Shown here: one piece after another, positions 40,230 through 51,589 of the stretch
Numbering within the stretch: position 1 is the first letter of the stretch
Layout of the letters: each line of letters opens with the position of its first letter
From: Ditylenchus dipsaci
Taxonomy: Eukaryota; Nematoda; Chromadorea; Rhabditida; Anguinidae
Direction of reading: 5' to 3'
Assembly (NCBI GenBank): GCA_004194705.1
Contig: SADC01000382.1
Coordinates: 29,367-93,366 of the forward strand
Length of the DNA: 64,000 nt
The notes under the pieces: model-generated
What the model saw: the letters and a program-made list of their open reading frames with translations, nothing else
What the model was told of the DNA's origin: nothing
Database searches by the model: none
Position numbers and translations under genes: made by a program

Positions 40230-41018
40230 CAGTCGAGTCTCGATTTAACGTACCCCCTGGGGACGGTTACTACGCATTTGGGCACATCGCATTTGGGCAC
40301 CCGCATTTGGGCACCCGCATTTGGGCACACCGCATTTGGGCCCCCGCATTTGGGCACCGCATTTGGGCACACCGCATTTGGGCCCCCGCATTTGGGCACC
40401 GCATTTGGGCACCGCATTTGGGCCCGATTTTAAAGTTCCATATTTTGAAATTATAAATTGAAATGTATCAATATGTTACTGTTTTATAATAAAATTTGTA
40501 TTCATTTCAGGTCCGAATACTTTCCATCGAAAATTTTGACTTTTCTAGATTTTTTACCTGCCTGCCTTCGGCAGGCAACCTAATTCAATAGGAAGCCCCT
40601 TTGGGGTACATGGTCCGGGATAAGGGCTGACCCTTTGGGGTACATGGTATGGGATGCGGCCCAAATGCGTGCCAACGAAGCAGCTTAAGGTCAAACGTCC
40701 GTGGCCCGAAAAATTGACAAATTTCAATTTATAATTTAAAAATATAGAATTTTAAAATCGGGGCCCAAATGCGGTGCCCAAATGCGGGGGCCCAAATGCG
40801 GTGTGCCCAAATGTGGGTGCCCAAATGCGGGTGCCCAAATGCGGTGTGCCCAAATGCGTGGTAACGCTGGGGACCGGCCCTAGGGGTAGGTTAAATCGAG
40901 GGGTACGTTATATCGGGGGTAAATTTGACGGAGTTTATTATTGGAGGGACCGGCCCTAGGGGTACGTTAAATCGAAGGGTACGTTAAATTGGGGGTACGT
41001 TAAATCGAGACTCGACTG
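40230..41018. repeat. 789-bp Tigger/pogo-like element carrying an array fold-back
   Basis: CAGTCGAGTCTCGATTTAAC and GTTAAATCGAGACTCGACTG match perfectly, with TA on both sides. Inside the right end are extra copies of GGGGTACGTTAAATCG. The fold-back at about 40268-40864 is nested within. Confidence 0.92.
40268..40864. repeat. Fold-back with CGCATTTGGGCAC arrays as arms
   Basis: Each arm is a run of roughly ten units of the form CCGCATTTGGGCAC. The right arm is inverted. A GATTTTAAA inner junction and AATTATAAATTGAAAT are also inverted. The spacer is about 250 bp and AT-rich, with CTTTGGGGTACATGGT repeated twice. Confidence 0.9.
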
Positions 41019-41045
41019 TAGTCAACATATCTCCCATAGTTAACG

Positions 41046-41250
41046 AAATTTTGGCGCTACTGTAATATACACCCCCCCCCTCCCGATAATTTTTAGGCTT
41101 AGGAATTAGGCTTAGGCTTTGAGCCTTAGGCATCAGGCTCAGGGACGACACGCAATAATTTCACCATTTTTCCAAAAAAAAGTATGGGTTTTGGAGTACC
41201 TGAAAAATTATTGGGGGGGGGGGGTATATGACTGTAGCGTCGAAATTTTT
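41046..41250. repeat. 205-bp GCGCTACTGTAATATAC family element with C/G tracts
   Basis: AAATTTTGGCGCTACTGTAA faces GACTGTAGCGTCGAAATTT. A C run lies just inside the left end and a G run just inside the right end. It is the shortest copy of this family here. Confidence 0.85.
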
Positions 41251-41259
41251 GTGGTTTCG

Positions 41260-43240
41260 AGTATAAAAAATGTATTATTTACCATAAAAAAATTATAACC
41301 ATAAAATCTTATAAAAAAGCAAAATTGCTCCATCTAAAAAGGAAAACATTTAGCGAGCCTAAGGCCTAGAAACCTTCCAACTGGCTGATTGCCTAGGCTC
41401 CAGTTGCAGGCTGACCACAAGGGTAAGGGGCCTTCAAGCCATTTTCTTGCTTTTTTTCTATTCCTCTCGCTGTTCTTTTTCCTCTCCTACTGCTGCCCTG
41501 TTGCTATGTGCTGCTGAAGGGGCAGCAGCGTCCATTTTTGAACCAAGATGTCTTCTTCTTGAGTTTCCAAGAAGCAAAGGCAAAATAGTATAGCTGGCCA
41601 GTTAGTTTTTCTCACGCCTTTTGCTGCTGTTGCACTAATATCACCATTTTCTCGGAACTTTTTCCTTTTTTATTTCTTCGCTCGCCTTAAAAGTTGCGGC
41701 TTTTGAGTCATGTGTGTGTTGGCTTGGAGCAATAGCAAAGCAACAATGGGTATTTGAAAGACACACACACCCTTACTAACAAAAGCTGTTTCACAAACGG
41801 AAATGGTCGGGCAGAAAAAAGAATGTTGTTTGTCATTTGTTTTCTGGTCAGTTTTGTGCACATAGTCATGGTTTTGAAGTAAAAGTATTGTTAGAAAATA
41901 TTTGCTTTGTTGCGAAAAATATACATGGAACTATTACTTTTTGAGAAACACGTCCTCAGAAGGGAGTATGGGTTAGAGCTCAGGGATCCCTAGGAACTGC
42001 TATTACAGTCAACTTTCGATATAGCGCGCTATTGTGTGATTCTCAAGATAGTGCTACTGTCATATATTTTTATATATTTTTATATATCATTGCAATACAG
42101 TCTACTCTCGCCATACAGTCAACTCTCGCTACGCAACTAACTCGGCACTTGTTCGGCTGGGCACCCCTTCAAAAATCCGAATTTCTATTTACTTTATTCA
42201 CATTTCTAGTCTTTAGGCCAGTGTATGTTAGCCGAAGCTAAGAAATATCTTGCGCCCTTTTTCCGGGTTCTGGGACTAATACTCATAGTTATTTCATAGT
42301 TAACAAAAAAGCCACCCTCCTGAAGGTAATAACAAAATTCAAAATTAATCAAAAAAGTTAGCGAAACACAACGAAAAGGCGTAAAAACAAAATATTACAA
42401 TAAAATATTTAGGAACTTCAAATCACAAATAGTTAACGACAAGTATTAACAAATAGCTAAATGACTCAAATCACGATTTCCAAACTAATTTTCAAAAAAC
42501 CTTGAGAATGAAAGCGTTGATATATGGCGTTTTGGAAAAAGTAAATTTTCCTAAAAAATGACCAGGCCAAAAATTTTTCGGACACTAAATTTTTTTTTGA
42601 AAAAATACAAAGAGTGGCCAAGAAAAGTTGCGTACAAAACCACACACCTTTCTTAATTTCAACAGAGCAAACCAATTGCCTGTATGCTTATCTGCCTCAC
42701 GACCACAAGCACTACCAGCAATCGCCCACCCCAACAAATAAAGCAGGGAGGAAGGTGGAAAAAGCAAGCAAAGGCGGAAGAGATGGCTCTCGCCAAACAA
42801 CAACAAGCCTCTTGTTCAAACAGTCTGCTGCTAGATTGGTTTGCAGCTAGCTAGCCAAGCAGTCAGCTAACTGGCAAAGAAGACAGGTACCACCCAGTCA
42901 CTACTTACACACGTGTGTGCACCATCATTCCTGTGAGCTAGATGCGCAACACTGTTGTAACACAAAGTTCCTAAAAGGTCACGCAGGGGCTCTGATGTAG
43001 ACAACAAAAGGTTGAGGACAAAACAATGTATGCCTTAGGCAAGCTTGTCTTTGCAAACCAAAAATTAATACCAATTTTGTAGGGATCGCAAAGTGTAGAA
43101 GCATGGGGTCCAAACTTAAAGGCTTACAATTGCATGCAAAACTTTTTGTGATAGCCACACCCCCTTTCTAGAGAGGGCGAAGGTCTTTAAAATTGCCAAA
43201 GGCTACCTAAAGGTGGTTTAAAGGGAAAAGCTATTCAGAT
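41260..43240. other. Unique-looking stretch with Tigger end fragments near 42.0-42.1 kb
   Basis: CAGTCAACTTTCGATATAGC (42008) and CAGTCTACTCTCGCCATACA (42097) are lone terminal repeats. The rest (41350-41850, 42640-43060) has no recognised exon. Confidence 0.4.
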
Positions 43241-43249
43241 TTGAAAATG

Positions 43250-43518
43250 GGCTTCGGTGTTGCAGTGAATAAGCCCGCAACCGTGCAGAAATTTGAACCC
43301 ACGTAGTGGCACGCTAATTATTTTTGCTTGTTTGACCAATTTTTCAAGACTAATTCGACTTGTTTAGCGCCAGCTTAGGAATCACCGACCCAAATTACCT
43401 CTAGACATTGGTCAAACAAGCCAAAGTAATTAGCGTGCCACCACGTGGGATCGAACTTGCGCACGATTTTGGACCAAAAAAACACAATCGCTAACCCACT
43501 GCGCTATCGAGGCCACTT
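43250..43518. repeat. Fold-back with two facing tRNA-like segments
   Basis: The right arm, read on the minus strand (43441-43516), has an A-box-like TAGCGCAGTGGGTTAGCG and a B-box-like AGTTCGATCCCACG at tRNA-like spacing. The left arm is a diverged inverted copy (TGCAGTGAATAAGCC, ATTTGAACCCACG). Both continue into GGCACGCTAATTA and TTGTTTGACC. A tRNA-derived SINE pair is the likely origin. Confidence 0.75.
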
Positions 43519-43519
43519 T

Positions 43520-44810
43520 TTCGAACATAAATAGCTTTCCACCCCCACCCCTCTTTGATCAGTAAAATTAGGCAATTTACTCCCCTCCTTACAAAAAATC
43601 GAAGTTGTACTTCACACCTTATTAAGCTTTCCAAAAGCCGGGCTAGAGAAAAGTCTTTTTGCTCTACGGCTCAGCTGAGTCGGCTATTAGCTGTAGCTAA
43701 TAGAAAAAGAGATTGACCACTACCACCAATTATAGAGAGGTAGAGCATCAGCAAAGGTGAAACCTATAAAGAGAGGAAATTAATATTTGCAGAGATAAGA
43801 GCTGCTCTCTCATTATGCGAAGTTATGTAAATCAAATTTCAGTCTTGCTGGTTGGTCAACAGTGCTCCCTTTTCCGATTGGCCAAGCACACGCCAGCACT
43901 GGCTGGAGGAAAGCCATAGAAGTTTTCTATGGAAAGAGCGAGGTGGCTGGAATTGATAATATGACTTAAATTCAAATATTTTTAAAATGGGATGTGGTCA
44001 CATTATTTTTTGAAAATTTCCGTGTTGTTAATAAGATTAACTTTTTTCATAACTCCATGTAGCCTAAATTCGCTATGAGCTCTAAATGAAAAGATAATTG
44101 GCTGCCGAAATAGGATCAAAAGTTAGAATGCCAATCACTGAAAAACTTATAATTTTTGTATCATTGCATCAAAAACACAAGATTTAAGCCCAGAAAACTC
44201 TATGCCCAATAGACTTAATCCTAATTCTTTTGTAAGATTTGAGCCAAATAAAGTTTTTAGTCAAAAAACCCTGTGGTTGGTTTATTGGCTGTGAGAAAAT
44301 GAGTTTGAAAAGCAAACATTGGGTGCAAGCAGAGCCGTGTAAAATCAACTAAGGCAATCAGAGCGCAAAATTTTGGAAGAAAGCAAACATTGCCGATGGG
44401 ATCTTATTGGGCAGTCGAGTAGTAGTTTTTTTTGCGAAAAGAGGTTTGAAAACTGAAAGACTTAAAAAGAGGCTCTTGTTCGGTTGGGGCACCCCTTCGA
44501 AAAGTCTGACCTTTTATGTCAATTTTAACACTTGATGAGCTTTTTTTAAGCCTAAGGCGTTAGGCTCAAATTAGGCCAGCGTATGTTAGCCAAAACTAAG
44601 AAATGTCTTGCACACTTTTTTTGAGGTTAAGGACCGATATTTATAGTTAATTCATAGTTAATGAAGAAAGGCCTAAAAAGGCCTAAAGGCCAAAAAAAAC
44701 TAATCGATACTAAAAACGAAGTATTGAACACCATATTTGCTTTAAAATAGCCTTATGCTCTAAAATAGTCCCCCCGCTGACTTTAGGCGCCTGTGTATTA
44801 GCCTAATACT
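43520..44810. other. No gene recognised
   Basis: Mixed AT-rich and unique sequence. Short words (GCGTATGTTAGCC, TTCATAGTTAATGAAG) echo repeats elsewhere. Confidence 0.35.
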
Positions 44811-44815
44811 ATTAG

Positions 44816-45052
44816 GCTGTGTCATGAATACGTTGTGTTTTTTCAAATGAAATTTTTGTGGCATTGTGTATTTTCTATAAAAATTTCTATAAAATGTTTG
44901 ACTTTTTTTCAAAAGTTGACCTCTCATTTTGTAGCTTACAATCTTAGCTACGAATGACATTTTAACTTTTGAAAAACAGTCAAATTTTCATAGAAAAAAA
45001 ACACAATAATAACAATTTCTTTTGAAAAAACAGAACGTATTTATGACACAAG
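44816..45052. repeat. Palindrome with TGTGTCATGAATACGTTGTG ends
   Basis: GTGTCATGAATACGTTGTGT faces AACGTATTTATGACAC. The core carries GTGGCATTGTGTATTTTCTA and a central CATTTTGTAGCTTAC similar to the CCGTATTTTCTCTAATAG family. Confidence 0.7.
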
Positions 45053-45059
45053 TTGATAG

Positions 45060-46000
45060 TAATAATTCATAGTTAATGAGAACAGCGAAATCAATGTGTG
45101 CCCAGATCTAAAAAATTTCAAATTTGTGTGTATTCTACTTTTTTAACTCCAATGAGCTTTACTGATTCTGCTTTTTAGATGTTGGATTAGATGGAAATCT
45201 CAAAATCGACCTCAAATTTTTTCAATAAAATATCCTTGGAACGGTGGGAAGGGGCTAGAGGAAGGATGCCAATTCTAATAGGCAGTTTAGCATCATTTTT
45301 TACATAGCCTCTGTTTGAAATTTATTCTTGTTTTTAATTTTTTTGTTTTCAAATTTTTTCGAATTGAAGCCGCAAGTTTTTAATTCACAATCAGTTTATT
45401 ACTTCAAAGCAAAATGCAAAGACCCTTTTGTTTGGCCTTATCTGCTGTTTCCAATATGCAAAAGGTGGGTAAGTGCCGGTCAAAACAATATATTGGGGAC
45501 AGCCAGCCACCTTTATTGACTTTTCCAAACTCATTGACCTTCTCACAGAACAGCAAGCTGGTGTAGCAGACACACACACAGAATAAAATAAGAAGAAGCC
45601 AAAATAAAAGTGGTTTGAAATTGGAGTGCATCATTCCCGTTCCTGGAAGCACCAGTTGATAGACCAGCATCAGCAAATTTTGTTTTCCAAACAAATTTAA
45701 ATATGGCAAGAGGATTTCACATCCTTTTGTGTGTAAAATGAGATGCCACGGATTTGAAAACATAAAAAGACAGGTGGTGTCTGCTTTTTAGGAACGGACA
45801 CTAGTGGTGACCAACTGGCACTAACCCAGAGGCTTTTTAAAATATTTTAATAAAAAAGCTTATAGAATTTATAAAATGCATTTACTGAAATTAAGACTGC
45901 CGGAATGTTTTTAAGAGCGCAAGATCTGCACTCAAATATGTTGTAAACAGTGGTTTCTGTAACAAAATTGTAGTGACAAAAAAGTCTTGACGATACCGTT
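45060..46000. other. Unique-looking stretch, no exon recognised
   Basis: 45400-45800 is less AT-rich. Frames on both strands are short and unconvincing. Confidence 0.35.
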
Positions 46001-46007
46001 GCGAATA

Positions 46008-46428
46008 CAGTCAAAACGACCATTAACGTAACACCTAAAAGTTCGTTCCCACCTGGGGTCCGATCCTTTTTTACCTTGATTTTTAAAAGAATTATCCTTT
46101 TTCTGTTTTGACAGTCTGCCTGCAAATATCGTCAGGATTCCGATTTTGCCAATAGTTATGGCAAAAAAAATTTTTGACTTTTAAAAAAGTACAAACTCCC
46201 ATAACGTAACGATATTTTCAAAAAGCATTACGTTAATGGGACCTTTTGCTTTTTTGAGGCAAATCTTTTTTTTCGTTGAAACGATTGGCAAAATTGGAAT
46301 CTTAACGATATTTGCATCAGACCGTCAGAACAGAAAAAAGAACATTAAAAAAAAATCGAGGTAAAAAAAGTGTCGGACCCTAGGCGGGAACGAACTTTTT
46401 GGCGTTACGTTAATGGTAGTTTTGACTG
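46008..46428. repeat. Tigger/pogo-like element
   Basis: CAGTCAAAACGACCATTAAC faces GTTAATGGTAGTTTTGACTG. Subterminal AAGTTCGTTCCCACCTGGGG and its inverse are both present, so this copy shows the shared block on both sides. Confidence 0.88.
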
Positions 46429-46918
46429 TGACCTTTTTCAAAAAATGCCACCCCACGTGTTTTCATTTCTTAGCCAAATTTTTTGGACATTTTTTGAAAA
46501 TTTATGGATAATCAAAAATTTAAACAGTATTTTTTATAGAAATCTTCTAAAAGTTAAAAAATTTGGACAAAACGCAAAAAAACCGCCGTCTGGACTTCAG
46601 TTTTTATACAGAGTCAAAATCACAGAGGTGACTAAGCGAAAAGCCTGTTTTTGAAATTTTATACTAAACACATCTGGAGCTCTAGAGGGCAGTGAAAACC
46701 AAATTTCTGGGTTGTGCCATAAAAGGTTTGAAGCATATCGACAGAAATATTGGCAGGAATGAACCCCCTATATGGTCAATATTTACTGAGGTACTACACA
46801 AAGCCAGAAACCAGTGTCAAAAGGTAGACGTAGATGTCTCTCCTTTCTAGAAATTTTCTAGAAAGATGTTCCCACCCCAATATGAATCTTTCATTCTTAG
46901 GATAACCTAGTGAATTAC

Positions 46919-46994
46919 TGCCGCACCTCGATTTAACGAACTTCAGCTGACCAGTTAAATGTCCGATCGGTGTGTTTAAATCAAGGTTGGACTG
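46919..46994. repeat. 76-bp Tigger/pogo-like remnant
   Basis: CGCACCTCGATTTAACGAAC faces TTTAAATCAAGGTTGGACTG. It is short, with degraded termini. Confidence 0.6.
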
Positions 46995-47466
46995 AATAAG
47001 CTGGCTCGGAATTGCAGAAACCATGGGATATACTCAAAAAACACGCAAAAGCATATTTAAAAAATCGGTTGTTGACTTAAACAGTAGTAGAAGCTGCTTT
47101 ACCAGTAGTCCAAACAGGCGGTAGTTTGTGTGTGAAACTAAGTGTGGATTAGCTGCTATTATTTGCGGTGATGCAACATCACCAAGTGAAAACCGGAAAT
47201 GTCAAGAAACACTTGGACAGGTAGTAGCTGCAGCCAAGAAGGTTTGTATTACACAACAACATACAACAACTCTCTGAAACAAAAGACAATAGCAAAAGAC
47301 GAGTGGAAACGTTCTCTACTGATAAATTCACCGTCAGTAGCACAAGCTTATATTTCGCAAGCTTTCGGGAGTACCTTTTAGTTCATGGATTTAGTATAAG
47401 AAATGGGCACACAAAAAGCAATGAAGTGTCTATTTTTTGGAAAACTAGAGAAGAAACATTCACTTA

Positions 47467-47910
47467 CAGGGTGTGTCAGAATTACGCGCACATTGCTCTT
47501 TCTGTCTTAATTTTTTTATATATTATCAATTTTAATTCGATTTATGCTGTCTGCATGGTATATCTCTTCCTTTTAATGCTTTTTACGTTTAGATCATGGC
47601 TAATATCAAGAATCAAGAGCAAGCAAACCGACTTTGTGTGAAGCAGTTCAAACTTGGTCTAGAAGAGATGTTCCGAATAATCGACAGTGGGCGTTCTTAA
47701 AGGTTTTAATTTTTGTCTCAATTTATCCTTGTTTCTTATTGTTTATTGTTGTACGAATAAAGATGAATAGGAAGTCTGTGTTATTGATTATTAAAAGCCT
47801 CGTAATTCTGGAGATTTCCGTGGGTTAGGGTCCCAAAAACGGAAATCGACCGGGCAAGGAGCTACCTAGCCGATTTTTTTTAAAGGTGCGCGTAATTCCG
47901 ACACGCCCTG
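47467..47910. mobile_element. 444-bp non-autonomous mariner-type element
   Basis: CAGGGTGTGTCAGAATTACG and CGTAATTCCGACACGCCCTG are the termini, continuing with GCGCAC. TA flanks both ends. Inside, a 34-codon frame (MANIKNQEQANRLCVKQFKL...) at about 47597-47701 may be the start of a deleted transposase. Confidence 0.85.
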
Positions 47911-47937
47911 TATTAATTTTTTATATGGCTCGTTTAC

Positions 47938-48330
47938 AGACTGAGACTTAGACTGAAAATAAGAGTTAACCATAGAGTTTTTCTAAAGTTTAAGAAATAT
48001 ACATAGAAAACGTTAGATGAATATGAGGGATGAAAACATGTAAAGAAATGTTTTTAAGCGGTTTTTCAGCCAACAAAGCACGCTTTGCATGAGCTCAGAA
48101 GGTCGTCAGCTCATCACCCTACGTGAGGAGAGCTTTTTGAAATTCTCACGCAACCTCATATTTCATGAGCTCACGTCGTCCTCATCCTCACTCATCCTCA
48201 CGCCCGAAAATTTGTCCTCACGCAAACCGTGCGCCAAAGACATAAACACGTAAAGAAAAATTGTCTTAGTCTCAGTCTAAGTTTCGCTCCGTGAATACCT
48301 TAAACTTAGACTTAGACTAAAAGGTGTTCA
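47938..48330. repeat. Repeat with GACTGAGACTTAGACTG ends and CTCATCCTCACG words
   Basis: AGACTGAGACTTAGACTGAA faces AGTCTCAGTCTAAGTTTCG. Between them lies a patch of GAGCTCACG, CATCCTCACTCATCCTCACG and TTTGTCCTCACGC words, a word-rich core like those in the hAT-like mini-elements. Confidence 0.6.
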
Positions 48331-48449
48331 TGTAGCCAAAAAAGTTGGGATTATGAACTGCCTCCCAGATAGGGTTTAAATAAAGGTTTCATCTTCGATA
48401 TGGGACCCCGGCATGTCTAAGTTTCAGTCAAGTTTTCACATCGTCATTG

Positions 48450-48645
48450 TAGCTACACTCGATCTCTCCATAGTGATCACTCAAGGGACCGACAAAATCT
48501 GATGCATATAAAGAGTTGATCACTATGGAGAGCGATAGGGGTCAGTTTGCCTTAATTCCTTCGTGGATCAACTAAATTAAAAAAAAGTTGATCACTGTGG
48601 CGAGCTGATCACTATGATGGGTGATGTTTATGGAGAGAGTCGACT
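48450..48645. repeat. Tigger/pogo-like element with GTGATCACT words
   Basis: The right end is TATGGAGAGAGTCGACTG with TA. The left end is degraded (CTACACTCGATCTCTCCATA). Inner AGTGATCACT and GATCACTATG words are repeated. Confidence 0.65.
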
Positions 48646-48659
48646 GTAAACCTTTTTCA

Positions 48660-49590
48660 AAAGCCATGTTTTAAAGTGCTGATACTGCCCGGTTTTGGAA
48701 AAAAACATAAATAATCCGAACCCTCAAAAAAGATCACAAATAACCCCCGATAGTACGGCCTAACGAGCACTCACCTACCAAAGCCTAAGCCTGAAAGATA
48801 CCCATAAATAACACGCTAATTTAAAAAAATTTTGGTCTTGACGGTTAGGCGAAAATATCGTTTCAGGGTGTTTTAATCAAACAATGTGCCTTTTCGGGCA
48901 GATTTTAAGCAGAATAATAAAAAGAAACAGATGAATAAAAAAAGTACTAACTTTGATAAGAAAAATAAAATAAAATGGCACAAACTCAACAAGATCACAC
49001 ATTTTTACAGTAAATTTACTTGAAAACATTGGAAAACTTTTTTTCCACGAAAAATGGTTCCTAACATAAAATATTAGGCCTATATTGTAACCTCAAACAT
49101 TCTCAGTGTTTCTTGTGGCTTGGTTTTGTATTGTCTAGTGAAAAATAGATTAAAAAAAAACGACTGAAATAAAAACTGGGTCTTTTTTGATCAAAACTAA
49201 AAAGAATTGCAAATGCAAGCCGGCTGGCACAAGATGACCCTTGCTGAATCGGGAGCCAGCCCCAGCTCTCAACAATTGCATATGCACAACACCCAGACAC
49301 ACAAATACACGCATATGTTCAAATGAAGACCATACAGCAGCAGCACCACCAAACTCTTCTCCCACCAATCGACGTTCTGTGCCAAGCACAACAAAAAAAA
49401 TTACTGCCGAAAATCAGTAGGCGAAAACATCAAAACATCAAAACATCAATTTTAATCAGATCTATATCGAAATTAACAAGAAAATTTTCATTCGCGATTT
49501 TTCCGAACACAATACTAATGGACACACTCAATCTTAATTACGTGTCCAAAAAGTTATCTCAATTCAACAATGGAGAAACCAAAAAAACTT
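48660..49590. other. Inverted copy of the 20.3-kb repeat, then unique sequence
   Basis: 48660-48830 matches 20230-20445 in reverse. 49200-49400 is less AT-rich with no convincing exon. Confidence 0.45.
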
Positions 49591-49597
49591 GGAACCA

Positions 49598-50023
49598 CAG
49601 TTCAACCTCGATTTAACGACACTGCAAAAGTTCGTTTCCACCTCGGGCCTGACACCTTTTTCATCTCAATTTTTGAAGTTTTTGATCAGTTGTGATTCAT
49701 GATCTAATCTGAAATATCGCAAGGATTCCGATTTCACCGATTATTTTACAAAAACTAAATGATTTTGCTGAATTGACCCGTGACCCTCGATTTAACGACA
49801 CCCTATTTTCAAAAAAGGGTGTCGTTAAATCGATGATCATGGGTCATTTCAGATAAATCATTTAGTTTTTGTAAAACAATCGGTAAAATCGGAGTCCTTG
49901 CAATACTTCGAACTGGACTGATGAATCACAACTGATAAAAAATTTTCAAAAATGAGGTAAAAAAAATGTCGGACCCGAGGTGGGAACGAACTTTTGCAGT
50001 GTCGTTAAATCGAGGTTCGACTG
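49598..50023. repeat. Tigger/pogo-like element
   Basis: CAGTTCAACCTCGATTTAAC faces GTTAAATCGAGGTTCGACTG. Subterminal AAGTTCGTTTCCACCTCGGG occurs in both arms. An inner hairpin has TGACCCTCGATTTAACGAC. Confidence 0.9.
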
Positions 50024-50179
50024 CAGTGCAATTGCTATGTCTTAAGAAATGTCTTGGTCACCCTGTTCTTTTTCAAATAAAAAACGATTTTGAACACAGT
50101 AATTGCACTAGTGCCAAAACCGTTCCTTATTTTTCAACGAGGTTGAAAAAGCATATATAAATATTTCGAAAATAGAGTG

Positions 50180-51060
50180 TGGGAAAACGGCGAATTGATA
50201 CAATTTCCTGATACATTTTCAATCACAATGTCGGTCATTAAACCATCCACCTGGCTGTCCATAAACACATACCATCTATTGCCCACTGATAAAACAGCCA
50301 CACAAAAGATCCTAAAATACAGCCATAAAACAGCAAAAGGACAGCCGAAATTGAGTTTGCAAAGAGTGGACGTCGAGAGGGGGGTTCCTGTGGCCCGCCA
50401 TCCAAATAAAGAGGAGGAAAAAGAGAGATAGACTTGTGCACTTCTCTAATCTCTCTTTTGCTGCCCGGCCAGCCACCGTCCACCCCACATTTTTAAACAA
50501 AACTGCGGCGGACCGCAGTAGCTGGGCCAGCACTGCCCTACTGCTGACAGCTTTATCAGCTGGCCAGCCTCTGTCTCTGTTCTTTCAGTCAAACCTCTGG
50601 CAGCAAAAAAGAAATATATTAGCTGACGCAACCAATGGGCACTTCCCCTTGTTCTCGCCTGTCAGCAAAAGAGCTATTTCTCGAGCTGGACAGCCAGCTG
50701 ACGCCAGTATCTCCCTCTTTTTGTTCAATGAATAAAAAGGAGTGCTTTGCATTCTCGCGTGTGTGTGTCTGGCTAGCCTGTTTGCCCAGCTTGTGCAATG
50801 AATGGTGGTGGTCAACTGGCTGGCTGAAAAATGGACAGCGGCGGCGGCAAAACCGACTGCCCACGTTTGCTTTTGAAGGGACTGGTGTGCTTGCTGCTTA
50901 TTTAATGATCATAGGGGAGGGGATGAAAATGCTTTTGCTTTCAGAGGGTTCTTCCTCTCTTGTTAGGCTTTTCATGGCGAACCTCTTCAAAATGCATTGC
51001 TCTGTCGCTTTGCTTTGTTGCTCGCCGCTCGGCCATTAAAAGGCAATCGATTTTTGATGA
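50180..51060. other. Longest unique, GC-richer island
   Basis: No repeat termini over about 880 bp. Open frames exist on both strands (for instance 50635-51039 plus, 134 codons) but overlap each other and show no motif. It contains CTGGCCAGCC words. It could be a regulatory region or untranslated exon. Confidence 0.4.
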
Positions 51061-51236
51061 GAGGAAAAAGTTTTTGGCTGGATGAAAATTTTAAAAGTTG
51101 GGGTTGCTAACCTATTGAATGAATAAAAAATGTATTTGTAGCTGCAAATAGTGTGTCGATGGTCATAATCTTTTCCTAACGCGTTTTTCAAAATTTTCTT
51201 TTCGCCAATCGAGTTTTTAAATTTTTTTGGTATTTA

Positions 51237-51584
51237 CAGTATAACTTTTTCATAATGACACCTGAATGTAACGACATCCAAACATTGACTAATTTGGTTG
51301 ACTTTAGCTAAAATTCAGTCGAATAAACCCTTGATGTAACGACACCTTTAGGCCGATTCAGGGGCGTAGCCAGGGGGGTCCCCACCAGTCAGATTTTTTT
51401 CTTTATCAGTGCCCCCCCCCCTCCTCAAATTTTTCTTAAAACGGTGTAAGTAAAATGGTCTCAAAAATTTGAAAAATGGTGTAGGCAAAATGGCCTAAAA
51501 ATTGTCTGGTGCCCCTCCGTCAGTAATTGCTGCGCACGCCACTGTGCCGATCCTCTGGGGTGTCGTCATAAAGAGATTCGACTG
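51237..51584. repeat. Tigger/pogo-like element with a nested hAT-like element
   Basis: CAGTATAACTTTTTCATAAT faces GTCGTCATAAAGAGATTCGA followed by CTG. The left side has TA. ATGTAACGACACC words flank the nested element at 51360-51544. Confidence 0.75.
51360..51544. mobile_element. hAT-like element, CAGGGGCGTAGCCAGG termini
   Basis: CAGGGGCGTAGCCAGG and CTGCGCACGCCACTG are the ends. GGCCGATT and TGCCGATC flank it, 6 of 8 matching. The interior resembles 34720-34884 (AAACGGTGTAAGTAAAATGG). Confidence 0.82.
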
Positions 51585-51589
51585 AAACT

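Noticed and set aside
40157..40456. Frame with repeated FGHRIWAPA-type residues
   Set aside because: It is the translation of the CGCATTTGGGCAC array, not a protein repeat.
43441..43516. Functional tRNA gene
   Set aside because: A- and B-box-like sequences are present, but I could not fold a normal acceptor stem, and it sits inside an inverted repeat; a SINE relic is more likely.
50435..51039. Several overlapping frames of 60-134 codons on both strands
   Set aside because: Mutual overlap on both strands and no domain; openness follows from the less AT-rich composition.
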